Shown here piece by piece: positions 1 to 5,870 of a stretch of 10,536 nucleotides of DNA (positions are counted from its first letter, which is position 1; each line of letters opens with the position of its first letter). The stretch is from an uncultured Eubacteriales bacterium (GTDB taxonomy: Bacteria; Bacillota; Clostridia; Oscillospirales; Ruminococcaceae): contig CAUHFD010000082.1 of the NCBI GenBank assembly GCA_959605275.1, positions 1 through 10,536 of the forward strand, written 5' to 3'. Under the pieces are notes generated by a model that ran no database searches, was not told the origin of the DNA, and worked only from the letters and a program-made list of their open reading frames with translations. The translations under genes and the position numbers were made by a program.

Positions 1-239
1 CAGAAGTACTATTTTATTTTGCTTTTGCACACTTCGGTGCAACGCAATAAAAAATGGAATTGATTTCAAAACAGCCTATCGGCTGAAATATCAGAAGTAC
101 TATTTTATTTTGCTTTTGCACACTTCGATGCAACGCAATAAAAAATAGAATTGATTTCAAAACAGCCTGTCGGCTGATTTTTCAGAAGTACTATTTTATT
201 TTGCTTTTGCACACTTCGGTGCAACGCAATAAAAAATAG
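1..239. repeat. 91-bp tandem repeat, two full copies and a 57-bp partial
   Basis: Units begin at 1, 92 and 183, each with CAGAAGTACTATTTTATTTT, giving an exact 91-bp period. The third copy stops after 57 bp at 239. Copies differ at only a few bases. Each full unit can form a long stem: 9-22 pairs with 44-57, with two mismatches in copies ending ATAG, and it encloses an inner stem TTGCAC/GTGCAA with an ACTTCG loop. A second small hairpin CAGCC/GGCTG follows at 72-85, and copies 1 and 2 differ there only in its loop. There are no unique spacers, so it is not CRISPR. No gene is seen in 1-420; the rest holds a 7-bp hairpin at 284-302 and the promoter below. The array may continue left of the window. 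Confidence 0.9.
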
Positions 240-324
240 TCAGCTTTAAAAAATCCAAAGTGTATTTTTTGTTATTTCACGACGGATTTGCTTCTCAAAT
301 CCTGTTTCATAATAAAAAATGTGC

Positions 325-353
325 TTGACAAAAAGAATAGAATCGTATATACT
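325..353 (+). promoter_or_regulatory. sigma-A-type promoter of the metal-resistance operon
   Basis: A perfect -35 TTGACA (325-330) and a -10 TATACT (348-353) are separated by exactly 17 bp. The -10 runs into the left arm of the operator that follows, so repressor bound there would block RNA polymerase. The predicted start is near 360, leaving a leader of about 60 nt before the repressor gene. Confidence 0.85.
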
Positions 354-387
354 ATAAACAAATGAATAACTGTTCATATGTTTATAG
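352..387. promoter_or_regulatory. ArsR/SmtB-family operator
   Basis: This is a 36-bp interrupted palindrome centred at 369.5. The outer arms CTATAAAC (352-359) and GTTTATAG (380-387) are perfect complements, and so are the inner arms ATGAA (362-366) and TTCAT (373-377). The ATGAA-N6-TTCAT core matches the imperfect 12-2-12 type known for SmtB/ArsR-family repressors. It lies across the -10 and transcription start and just upstream of a gene for such a repressor, so autoregulation is the natural inference. Confidence 0.85.
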
Positions 388-420
388 ATTGCTGATTTAA
401 TAGAAAGGACATGATCCCCA

Positions 421-780
421 ATGAAACAAAAAGAGTTACTTTGCGAAGATAATTGTCTCCATATGGAACTCATTGAAACCAGCAAAAAGAACGTACCTGA
501 TGATGATACACTGATCACCTTATCGGAATTATTTAAGGTGATGGGAGATATGACAAGACTTAAAATATTATCCGCTTTATTGAAAAACGAGCTATGCGTT
601 TGTGATTTATCCGAAATCATCGGCATGGGTCAATCCGCCGTTTCTCATCAGCTGCGCATTCTCCGCACCGCTAAGGTAGTCAAATATCGCAGAGACGGAA
701 AAAGCATTTTTTACAGCATTGATGATGAGCATATAGGGGAATTGTTTAAAATTGCCTTGGAGCATATTAATGAAGATTAA
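421..780 (+). CDS. cadC: CadC-like ArsR/SmtB-family metal-sensing repressor
   Basis: A 119-aa winged-helix repressor that should bind the adjacent operator and release it on binding Cd/Pb/Zn. The metal-box motif ELCVCDL gives Cys59 and Cys61. The N-terminus supplies Cys8 and Cys12, the spacing expected for a CadC alpha3N thiolate site. The C-terminal helix carries Asp102, His104, His115 and Glu118, which line up with the alpha5 site of CadC and CzrA. Both site types are therefore intact. The recognition region is around residues 66-82 (QSAVSHQLRILR). The start is set by GAAAGGAC at 403-410 and by the need for Cys8 and Cys12. It is first in the operon, ahead of the efflux ATPase. Family assignment is firm; the metal (Cd/Pb/Zn rather than As) is inferred from residues and neighbour. 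Confidence 0.9.
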   Translation: MKQKELLCEDNCLHMELIETSKKNVPDDDTLITLSELFKVMGDMTRLKILSALLKNELCVCDLSEIIGMGQSAVSHQLRILRTAKVVKYRRDGKSIFYSIDDEHIGELFKIALEHINED

Positions 781-811
781 ACGTTCCCGAAATAAACTAA
801 AAATGGTGATT

Positions 812-838
812 AGTGTGAAAAATAATATTTTTCACACT
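812..838. repeat. perfect 13-bp-arm inverted repeat between repressor and ATPase genes
   Basis: Arms 812-824 and 826-838 are perfectly complementary around a single base, from AGTGTG on the left to CACACT on the right. In RNA this gives a stem of about 12 bp with a 3-nt loop. It is not followed by a T-run (CCATTTG follows), so it is not a canonical terminator. It may act as an mRNA stabiliser, processing site or attenuator between the two cistrons. Confidence 0.8.
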
Positions 839-901
839 CCATTTGTTCCGGTATTGCACAAAGTACAATACCGGAACAAATTCAAAAAGAATGGTGATTA
901 A
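815..901 (+). CDS. possible 28-codon leader ORF upstream of the ATPase gene
   Basis: A GTG at 815 is preceded by GGTGA (805-809) at 5 nt, the same spacing as the ATPase's own site. It opens a 28-codon frame that ends with TAA at 899-901, one base before the ATPase ATG at 903. The frame runs through both hairpins of this intergenic region, so translating ribosomes would melt them and could couple to the ATPase start. The predicted peptide (MKNNIFHTPFVPVLH...) resembles nothing I recognise and has no Cys, although it has two His. The placement is suggestive, but with only one sequence it may be chance created by the duplicated start segment. Confidence 0.25.
   Translation: MKNNIFHTPFVPVLHKVQYRNKFKKNGD
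841..881. repeat. perfect 16-bp hairpin just upstream of the ATPase ribosome site
   Basis: Arm 841-856 (ATTTGTTCCGGTATTG) is the exact reverse complement of 866-881, around a 9-nt loop. It ends 11 nt before the GGTGAT ribosome site at 893, leaving that site exposed. There is no T-run after it, so it is not a standard terminator. It covers the upstream TTG/ATG extension of the ATPase frame, which argues that those upstream codons are not the true start. Confidence 0.8.
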
Positions 902-902
902 T

Positions 903-3092
903 ATGAAAACTTATTATATTGAAGGTCTTGATTGTGCTAATTGCGCCTTAAAAATCGAAAACAAGCTGAACACTCTGCCGGAACTTCAGCATGTTAGCTT
1001 AAACTTCGCAACCGGAGAACTTCAAGTAGAAGCTTTGGATGAAACCTCCGACGACTTGTTTGAAAAAATAAACGCCGTAGTGCAGAAAATGGAACCCGAT
1101 GCCGTTTTAACGCAAACCAAAAACCATTCTCATGCCGGCAATCATCGCTGTGACTGCTGCGGAGAAGTATGCGAATACCGCCACCATCATGAGCATGAGC
1201 ATAATCACGCTCATGAAAACAAGACAAAAAAATTTAATAAAGAAAATTGGTTGCCGCTTATCCCGATAATCGGCGCTGTGTTGCTTCTTATTCCGGCAAT
1301 GCTGATCAGCAATCAGATCATCTCAGCAGTTTTTTTCCTGCTATCCGGATTAATAGCAGGATTTCAGATCTTTGTCAAAGGCATAAAAAAATTGATTCGG
1401 TTCTCTTTTGATGAAAATATATTGCTGCTGATTGCTTTTATTGCCGCCTTTGCCATCCGAGAATATTTTGAAGCCTGCCTGGTTGTTATTTTATTCTCGT
1501 TCGGCGAATATCTGGAAGATATTGCAGTTGGGAAATCAAAACGCAGTATCGAAGCACTGACCAAAATTCGCCCCGACTTCGCAAATGTACTGCAAAACGG
1601 CGCTGTCGTTCAAACAGACTGCGAAAAGGTACAAATCGGTGATCATATTCTCATCAAACCGGGAGAACGCATTCCGCTGGACTGCATCATCGAAGACGGG
1701 AACTCCCAAATCGACAACGCGGCGATTACCGGAGAAAGTATTCCGGTCTCCGCAGAACCAGGCTCGCAGCTGCTTTCCGGAGGAATTAATCTTACTGCCG
1801 CGATACAAGCCAAAGTGACCCACAGTTTTGTAGATTCCACCGCCAGCCGAATTATTGACTTAGTCAAAAACTCGGCTGCAAAAAAAGGAAACGCTGAAAC
1901 ATTTATCTCACGTTTTGCCGCAGTCTATACACCTATTGTGATTATTGTATCCGCATTGCTGGCGGTTATTCCGCCGTTTTTAGGCTGGGGAGATTTTTCA
2001 AAATGGCTATATACTGCTTTGATCTTTTTGGTTGCCGCCTGCCCTTGCGCAATGGTTATTTCGGTTCCGCTCAGCTTCTTTTCCTGCATCGGTGCGGAAT
2101 CCAAAATCGGCGTATTAATTAAAGGCGGAAAATATGTCGAAGCATTAGCAAAAATGGATGCGATTGCATTCGATAAAACCGGAACACTTACTACCGGAAA
2201 CCTGGAAATTGATCGTATCGAAAGCTATCATCCGAATTATACTGAAAAGGAAATTCTGACTTTAACGGCTATCTGCGAGCAATACTCTACCCATCCAATT
2301 GCAGTTTCTGTCGCTTCGGCTGTCTCCAAAGAAGATATCTCGGGCAAAGAGGTTTCGGAATATCAGGAAATGCGCGGAATGGGAATATCGGTCATGATAA
2401 ATGGTATTCGATATTTATGCGGAGCCAAACGATTACTGGAACAGGAAAATATTTCCGCAGATTCTCTCCCGTTTGCAAACGTTTATCTTGCGAATGCCGA
2501 TACCAAACAGGTCCTTGGCGGCATCTTGGTGAAAGACAGTTTGCGCCTTGAAAGCAAAACAAGTATACAAGATCTAAAGCAACTGGGCATAAAACAAGCA
2601 ATGATATTATCCGGAGATCACGAAACGGCTGTTCGAAACTGCGCGGATATGCTGGGTATCGATTACCGCGCTGCCCTCTTACCGGACAATAAAGTGACAG
2701 AGGTAGAGCAGCTGAAAAAAGCTCATCGTAAAACTGCTTTTGTGGGTGACGGTATCAATGACGCTCCTGTTTTAGCGTCAGCGGATGTCGGAATCGCAAT
2801 GGGACTCGGCTCTGATTCTGCCATTGAAGCAGCAGATGTCGTTCTGGTTTCCGGCAATCTGGCACAGTTACCAAACGGCGTACGCTTGGCAAAAAAATGT
2901 ATGAGAATCATCTATTTCAATATCAGTCTGGCAATTATTACAAAACTGATTGTTTTCATTTTAGCTCTTTTCGGCATGGGACAAATGTGGATGGCTGTTA
3001 TTGCCGATGTCGGCGTATCCATCCTGTCGGTATTAAATGCAGCCCGCTTATTAAGCGTCCCTAAAGACTTTTTAAACCGAAAATCATCCTAA
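903..3092 (+). CDS. cadA: Zn2+/Cd2+/Pb2+-exporting P1B-type ATPase
   Basis: A 729-aa metal-efflux pump in the cytoplasmic membrane, driven by ATP. In order: an HMA domain with GLDCANC (Cys11, Cys14); a metal-rich linker with CDCC, a further Cys and a His run (residues ~75-105); transmembrane helices; the actuator loop with TGES (277-280); the ion-path CPC (380-382); the phosphorylated Asp424 in DKTGTLT; the HP motif (His464); and GDGINDAP (615-622). Lys681 and Asp702 in the last two helices have the same 21-residue spacing as Lys693/Asp714 of E. coli ZntA, which marks the Zn/Cd/Pb subgroup rather than copper. The frame is open from a TTG at 843, but GGTGAT at 893 sets the ATG at 903; an ATG at 891 lacks a ribosome site. 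It is probably co-transcribed with the CadC-like repressor. zntA would be an equally fair name. Confidence 0.93.
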   Translation: MKTYYIEGLDCANCALKIENKLNTLPELQHVSLNFATGELQVEALDETSDDLFEKINAVVQKMEPDAVLTQTKNHSHAGNHRCDCCGEVCEYRHHHEHEHNHAHENKTKKFNKENWLPLIPIIGAVLLLIPAMLISNQIISAVFFLLSGLIAGFQIFVKGIKKLIRFSFDENILLLIAFIAAFAIREYFEACLVVILFSFGEYLEDIAVGKSKRSIEALTKIRPDFANVLQNGAVVQTDCEKVQIGDHILIKPGERIPLDCIIEDGNSQIDNAAITGESIPVSAEPGSQLLSGGINLTAAIQAKVTHSFVDSTASRIIDLVKNSAAKKGNAETFISRFAAVYTPIVIIVSALLAVIPPFLGWGDFSKWLYTALIFLVAACPCAMVISVPLSFFSCIGAESKIGVLIKGGKYVEALAKMDAIAFDKTGTLTTGNLEIDRIESYHPNYTEKEILTLTAICEQYSTHPIAVSVASAVSKEDISGKEVSEYQEMRGMGISVMINGIRYLCGAKRLLEQENISADSLPFANVYLANADTKQVLGGILVKDSLRLESKTSIQDLKQLGIKQAMILSGDHETAVRNCADMLGIDYRAALLPDNKVTEVEQLKKAHRKTAFVGDGINDAPVLASADVGIAMGLGSDSAIEAADVVLVSGNLAQLPNGVRLAKKCMRIIYFNISLAIITKLIVFILALFGMGQMWMAVIADVGVSILSVLNAARLLSVPKDFLNRKSS

Positions 3093-3158
3093 TCATTCGC
3101 TTTCTGCTTAAAATAATTTCATTTTTCATTTTTTGGTAAAGACTTTTTGAAGTTTTTG

Positions 3159-3167
3159 TGTTATACT
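3159..3167 (+). promoter_or_regulatory. extended -10 promoter for the Nudix gene
   Basis: TG at 3159-3160, one base, then TATACT at 3162-3167 forms an extended -10. No good -35 lies 16-18 bp upstream. Transcription would start near 3174, about 35 nt before the Nudix ATG. The stretch 3093-3158 after the ATPase gene is AT-rich with no clear hairpin, so I see no convincing terminator there. Confidence 0.5.
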
Positions 3168-3208
3168 GAATACAATTATTCTTTTCAGAGAGGAGCTTTT
3201 CCAAAGTT

Positions 3209-3622
3209 ATGGATTATGAGAAATCCTGCGGTGCACTGGTCTTTCGCAAGTCGCACGGCAATGTAGAGCTATTGCTGATCAAGCATCTTAACGGCGGCTA
3301 CTGGTCATTTCCAAAAGGACATGTAGAGAGCAATGAAACCGAAGAAGAAACCGCCATTCGAGAAGTCAAAGAAGAAACCGACATTGATATTATTATCGAC
3401 AACAGTTTTCGTGAAGTCGTTACGTATTCACCCAAAAAAGATACCATGAAGGACGTTGTGTACTTTTTAGCAAGAGCGAAAAATTTTGATCCTACCCCTC
3501 AGGCAGAGGAAATCGCGCAAGTCAAATGGGTAGAAATCAATCTGGCGCATTCTGTTTTGACCTACGACAACGACAAACAGTTGGTCAACAAAGCGAAAAA
3601 CATCATTAAAGAAACAGCATAA
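3209..3622 (+). CDS. Nudix hydrolase, Ap4A-hydrolase (NUDT2) type
   Basis: A 137-aa single-domain Nudix protein, the usual size for this subgroup, expected in the cytosol cleaving dinucleoside polyphosphates or related nucleoside diphosphate derivatives. The Nudix box runs from Gly37: G-x5-E43-x7-R51-E52-V-x-E55-E56-x-D58-I59. All metal-binding Glu residues are present, but the usual last Gly is Asp58. The YWSFPKGH run just before the box and the FREVVTYSPKK region after it resemble asymmetric bis(5'-nucleosyl)-tetraphosphatases. The ribosome site AGAGAGGAG ends 13 nt before the ATG, a little far. It appears to be its own transcription unit, bounded by the extended -10 promoter and a terminator. 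Substrate is inferred from family resemblance only. Confidence 0.85.
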   Translation: MDYEKSCGALVFRKSHGNVELLLIKHLNGGYWSFPKGHVESNETEEETAIREVKEETDIDIIIDNSFREVVTYSPKKDTMKDVVYFLARAKNFDPTPQAEEIAQVKWVEINLAHSVLTYDNDKQLVNKAKNIIKETA

Positions 3623-3625
3623 CCT

Positions 3626-3656
3626 AAAAATGACCGCTTTATCAGCGGTCATTTTT
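3626..3656. terminator. bidirectional intrinsic terminator after the Nudix gene
   Basis: TGACCGCT (3631-3638) pairs perfectly with AGCGGTCA (3644-3651) around a 5-nt loop. AAAAA lies on the left and TTTTT on the right, so it can stop transcription from both the Nudix gene (plus) and the small gene arriving on the minus strand. Confidence 0.9.
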
Positions 3657-3666
3657 ATAGTTTTCT

Positions 3667-3915
3667 TTACCCAAAATCATGGCGGGAGCCTCCCCCGCTG
3701 CCTAATGCTTCAAACACACAAATGATTTCTTCGATTTTCATAAAACATTCATTATCTGTAAGGCTGTCATCTTGAATGACAGCCTTAATTTTCTGCAACG
3801 CCCGGTAGCACTGTATCTCAACGATCTCTTTCGGATCAATTTGCAAATCCGAAAAGGTAATTTTCACTTCTTTGGTTGCGAAAACTTTGGCAAGAATTTC
3901 CTTGTATAATTCCAT
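3667..3915 (-). CDS. unrecognised 82-aa protein with Gly-rich C-terminal tag
   Basis: A small acidic protein without signal peptide or membrane segment. I cannot assign a function. It reads as alpha-helical with one short strand: MELYKEILAKVF, then KITFSDLQID, then long helices containing QCYRALQKIKAVIQDDS and CFMKIEEIICVFEALG. It ends in the distinctive tail GSGGGSRHDFG. I have an impression of similar short clostridial proteins with the same kind of tail, but this is memory rather than a search. The frame opens at a GTG (3924), but that codon lies inside the GAGGTGA ribosome site; the ATG at 3915, 5 nt after it, is the proper start. It diverges from the XRE genes and converges on the Nudix terminator. 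Confidence 0.7.
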   Translation of the reverse strand: MELYKEILAKVFATKEVKITFSDLQIDPKEIVEIQCYRALQKIKAVIQDDSLTDNECFMKIEEIICVFEALGSGGGSRHDFG

Positions 3916-4008
3916 TTCAATCACCTCAAAATATATTTTACTACCGTTCGATAGTAAAGTTAATACTATTGATTTTTCGTAAGGTATATTTTGTTTGAGG
4001 TGATTTCA
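3916..4008. promoter_or_regulatory. divergent control region between the small gene and the XRE gene
   Basis: Both genes start from a GAGGTGA ribosome site (3921-3927 minus; 3997-4003 plus), and near each lies an AT-rich element readable as a -10 (TATATT at 3985-3990 plus; TAAAAT on minus at 3935-3940). No strong -35 is visible. At the centre, ATAGTA (3951-3956) and TACTAT (3964-3969) form an inverted repeat around 7 bp, with a further TACTA just left at 3939-3943. This is a plausible operator for the adjacent Cro/CI-type regulator. Confidence 0.45.
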
Positions 4009-4239
4009 TTGTATTATCCGCGCCTAAAAGATTTACGAGAAGATAACGATTTAATGCAAAAAGAAGTCGCAGCAATATTGGGAATAGATCAAAGAGTTTA
4101 TAGTAATTATGAAACCGGTAAAAGAGAAATTCCAACTAGATTTTTAATAAAACTAGCAGATTTTTACAATACCTCTGTCGATTATATTTTGGGGCGTACC
4201 AATATTATCATTCCATATAAAAACAACAAAAGCAAATAA
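4009..4239 (+). CDS. XRE-family mini-regulator, upstream copy
   Basis: A 76-aa protein that is almost only a Cro/CI-type helix-turn-helix domain. The HTH lies at about residues 17-37, from QKEVAAIL to VYSNYETG, followed by LIKLADFYNTSVDYILGRT, which is typical of short Firmicute XRE regulators. It ends in a basic tail, PYKNNKSK. The start is a TTG at 4009, 5 nt after GAGGTGA. An upstream in-frame TTG at 3991 lies before the ribosome site and is not used. The paralogue downstream starts in the same way with ATG, which supports this choice. It lacks any sensing domain. It is probably a DNA-binding repressor of the divergent region (inference). Confidence 0.85.
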   Translation: MYYPRLKDLREDNDLMQKEVAAILGIDQRVYSNYETGKREIPTRFLIKLADFYNTSVDYILGRTNIIIPYKNNKSK

Positions 4240-4560
4240 AATTGATTTGCAATTAAAATTATCGACTAATTTTATTGGTACTTTTTTATTTTTCCTGAGG
4301 TGATTTACTATGTATCCAAGACTTCGCGACTTACGGGAAGATAAAGATTTATCCCAAAAACAAATTGCTCAACTATTAGATATGTCTCAAACCGGATATT
4401 CCAAGTATGAAACCGGTGAAAATGACATTCTAACACAAATTTTAATAAAGCTTGCAGACTTTTACAATACCTCTGTCGATTATATTTTAGGGCGTACCAA
4501 TATTATCGTTCCATATAAAAATAACAAAAGCAAATAGAATTGATTTGCAATTAAATCTAT
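4144..4560 (+). repeat. direct repeat covering the 3' halves and tails of the two XRE genes
   Basis: About 118 bp from 4144 recurs from 4442, offset 298 bp. I count roughly nine differences, and the similarity runs about 20-25 bp past both stop codons (AATTGATTTGCAATTAAA). The 5' halves of the two genes are much less alike. This is a partial tandem duplication or a tract kept uniform by gene conversion. Confidence 0.8.
4310..4537 (+). CDS. XRE-family mini-regulator, downstream copy
   Basis: A 75-aa paralogue of the preceding gene, with the same architecture. The HTH runs from SQKQIAQLL to GYSKYETG, followed by a C-terminal half that matches its neighbour in 30 of 31 residues. The first ~43 residues match at only about 24 positions, and differences cluster in the recognition helix (DQRVYSNYE versus SQTGYSKYE), so a different operator is likely. 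GAGGTGA sits 6 nt before the ATG. The 70-bp gap after the first copy is AT-rich with no clear promoter, so read-through from the upstream gene is likely. Transcription ends at the strong hairpin at 4570-4600. Confidence 0.85.
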   Translation: MYPRLRDLREDKDLSQKQIAQLLDMSQTGYSKYETGENDILTQILIKLADFYNTSVDYILGRTNIIVPYKNNKSK

Positions 4561-4566
4561 CAGCTG

Positions 4567-4605
4567 AAAGCCGGCAAGAGCAGTTTGTGCTCTTGCCGGC
4601 TTTTT
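4567..4605. terminator. strong intrinsic terminator between XRE genes and kinase gene
   Basis: GCCGGCAAGAGC (4570-4581) pairs perfectly with GCTCTTGCCGGC (4589-4600), extended by A-T pairs on both sides and followed by TTTTT (4601-4605). It ends the plus-strand XRE unit. On the minus strand the same stem would lie just past the histidine kinase stop, although only three U follow there. Confidence 0.92.
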
Positions 4606-4622
4606 CAAGTCAACTGACTATA

Positions 4623-5870
4623 TTAATTTTTTTCAGGTAACACCCTTGTAAAACACACCGTAAACTTGGTACCTGTTTCGGGTGCGCTTTCCACCGAAAT
4701 CGTACCGGAATGATTCTCGGTGATACTTTTGGCAATCGCCAATCCCAAGCCAAAGCCGCCTTCCCGCACTCTTGCTTTATCCGAACGATAAAACCGTTCA
4801 AAAATATGCGGTAATTCCTCCTTTGGAATAACAGCTCCGGTATTGCTAACACACAGCAAAACATTATTTTGCTGGCTAAACAGCCGCAAAAACACCTGTC
4901 CGTGCTGCCCTGCATACTTACAGCCATTATCTAAAAAAATATGAATCAGTTGTTTTAATTGCGTGGTATCTCCTTTGATATAAAGCTCCGGCTGAATATC
5001 CGAATCCAACTCAATCTGCTTTTCATAAGCGATCGGCTCAAATTGCAATAAAACGCTCCAAACAAGTTCGCTGAAGTGAACCGGTATTTGAATCGCAGGA
5101 GTCTGTCCGGCATCTCCCTGTGCCAGAAAAAGCATATTATCAATCAGCTTTCGCATATGCTCCGCTTCTTCACCCGTGCTGTCCAGCCACTTTTTCTGAT
5201 TGGCTACGGTGTCGTTAATATGGGAAAGCAGGATATTATTGTTCGCTAAAATCACCGTCAATGGCGTTTTCAACTCATGGGATGCGTCGGCAACAAACTG
5301 CTGCTGCTGTTTCCATGCCTTTTCAACCGGACGCACGGCAAGCTTAGACAAAAACAAGCTGATAAAGAAAATGGCAACCATACTGCATCCGCCAATGAGC
5401 AAAGAGGTAAAAATGAGCTGTCGAAGAGAACTATATAAATATTCAGAGTCTGCAAATGCAATTTTCGTACCGCCGAAAAAAGAACGTTTCTGATAAAAAA
5501 GTGAATATGCTGATAAACTTCCATTCTCCGTTTTGGCTGCAAAAGCTGCTTTTGCAGCTTCGGAAAGCAGCTCGTCGGACAAGAAAGTAGTGTTTTGATA
5601 AGACTGTTTTATTGTGCCGCTGTCATCCACCATTACGGTACACACCGCAATTAAGTTTTGTTTTGGAAAATTATCTTTTTTTTCATCTGCAAGCGGAGGC
5701 TCGGGCTTGTCTCCGCGCTGTTCTGTCGCCAACTGGAGCGAATGATAAATATCGGACTTCAACGACTGATAAGAAGTAATGCAAACAGCAGAAAACACCG
5801 CTATTAACACAACTCCTACAAATGCCATGTTGATCAAAACAATTTTTCTTCTCAGCCGTTTTAACATCAT
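4623..5870 (-). CDS. membrane sensor histidine kinase (EnvZ/OmpR class partner)
   Basis: A 415-aa kinase with transmembrane helices at about 11-33 and 152-176 enclosing a ~118-residue extracellular sensor that I do not recognise. There is little room for a HAMP domain before the H-box DASHELKTPL, whose phosphorylated residue would be His198. The N-box LDNGCKYA (Asn315), an F-box-like IFERFYRSD, and the ATP lid GGFGLGLAIAKSI (from 371) are intact. The D-box reads VSNTGAVIP, with Asn for Asp, a variant I have seen in Firmicute kinases. AGGTGA lies 4 nt before the first ATG (5870) and 7 nt before the second (5867), so either may be used. It overlaps the regulator's stop codon, so the two genes are translationally coupled. 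The target is probably the divergent operon at 6800-10178. Confidence 0.92.
   Translation of the reverse strand: MMLKRLRRKIVLINMAFVGVVLIAVFSAVCITSYQSLKSDIYHSLQLATEQRGDKPEPPLADEKKDNFPKQNLIAVCTVMVDDSGTIKQSYQNTTFLSDELLSEAAKAAFAAKTENGSLSAYSLFYQKRSFFGGTKIAFADSEYLYSSLRQLIFTSLLIGGCSMVAIFFISLFLSKLAVRPVEKAWKQQQQFVADASHELKTPLTVILANNNILLSHINDTVANQKKWLDSTGEEAEHMRKLIDNMLFLAQGDAGQTPAIQIPVHFSELVWSVLLQFEPIAYEKQIELDSDIQPELYIKGDTTQLKQLIHIFLDNGCKYAGQHGQVFLRLFSQQNNVLLCVSNTGAVIPKEELPHIFERFYRSDKARVREGGFGLGLAIAKSITENHSGTISVESAPETGTKFTVCFTRVLPEKN

Larger units (their letters stand above)
803..908 (+). repeat. duplicated ribosome-site/start segment flanking the hairpins
   Basis: The 18-bp segment at 803-820 (ATGGTGATTAGTGTGAAA) recurs at 891-908 (ATGGTGATTAATATGAAA) with 16 of 18 bases identical, 88 bp apart. 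The right copy contains the GGTGAT ribosome site and ATG of the ATPase gene. The left copy carries the same GGTGA at the same 5-nt distance from a GTG. Everything between is the hairpin pair. The arrangement would fit a short insertion with duplicated flanks, or a decoy start. Confidence 0.7.

Noticed and set aside
1..239. CRISPR array
   Set aside because: The 91-bp units are repeats end to end, without unique spacers of constant length, and no cas gene is near.
284..302. Hairpin GGATTTG/CAAATCC as a terminator for an upstream gene
   Set aside because: There is no T-run on either side and no gene is visible upstream in the window.
246..626. 126-codon minus-strand open frame over the metal operon promoter
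   Set aside because: It is antisense to the cadC promoter, operator and 5' half, has no ribosome site, and its translation shows no family features.
812..881. Intrinsic terminator between the repressor and ATPase genes
   Set aside because: Neither perfect stem is followed by a T-run, so I list them as hairpins of unknown role.
843..902. N-terminal extension of the ATPase from TTG 843 or ATG 891
   Set aside because: The extension is encoded by the 16-bp hairpin and has no ribosome site; GGTGAT at 893 places the start at 903.
3667..4537. Toxin-antitoxin locus made of the 82-aa protein and XRE genes
   Set aside because: No toxin fold or motif is recognisable and the genes are divergent rather than an overlapping pair; kept only as a weak analogy.
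4800..4860. Defective D-box in the histidine kinase (VSNTGAVIP)
   Set aside because: Asn at this site is, to my knowledge, a common variant in Firmicute kinases, and the H, N and lid motifs are intact.
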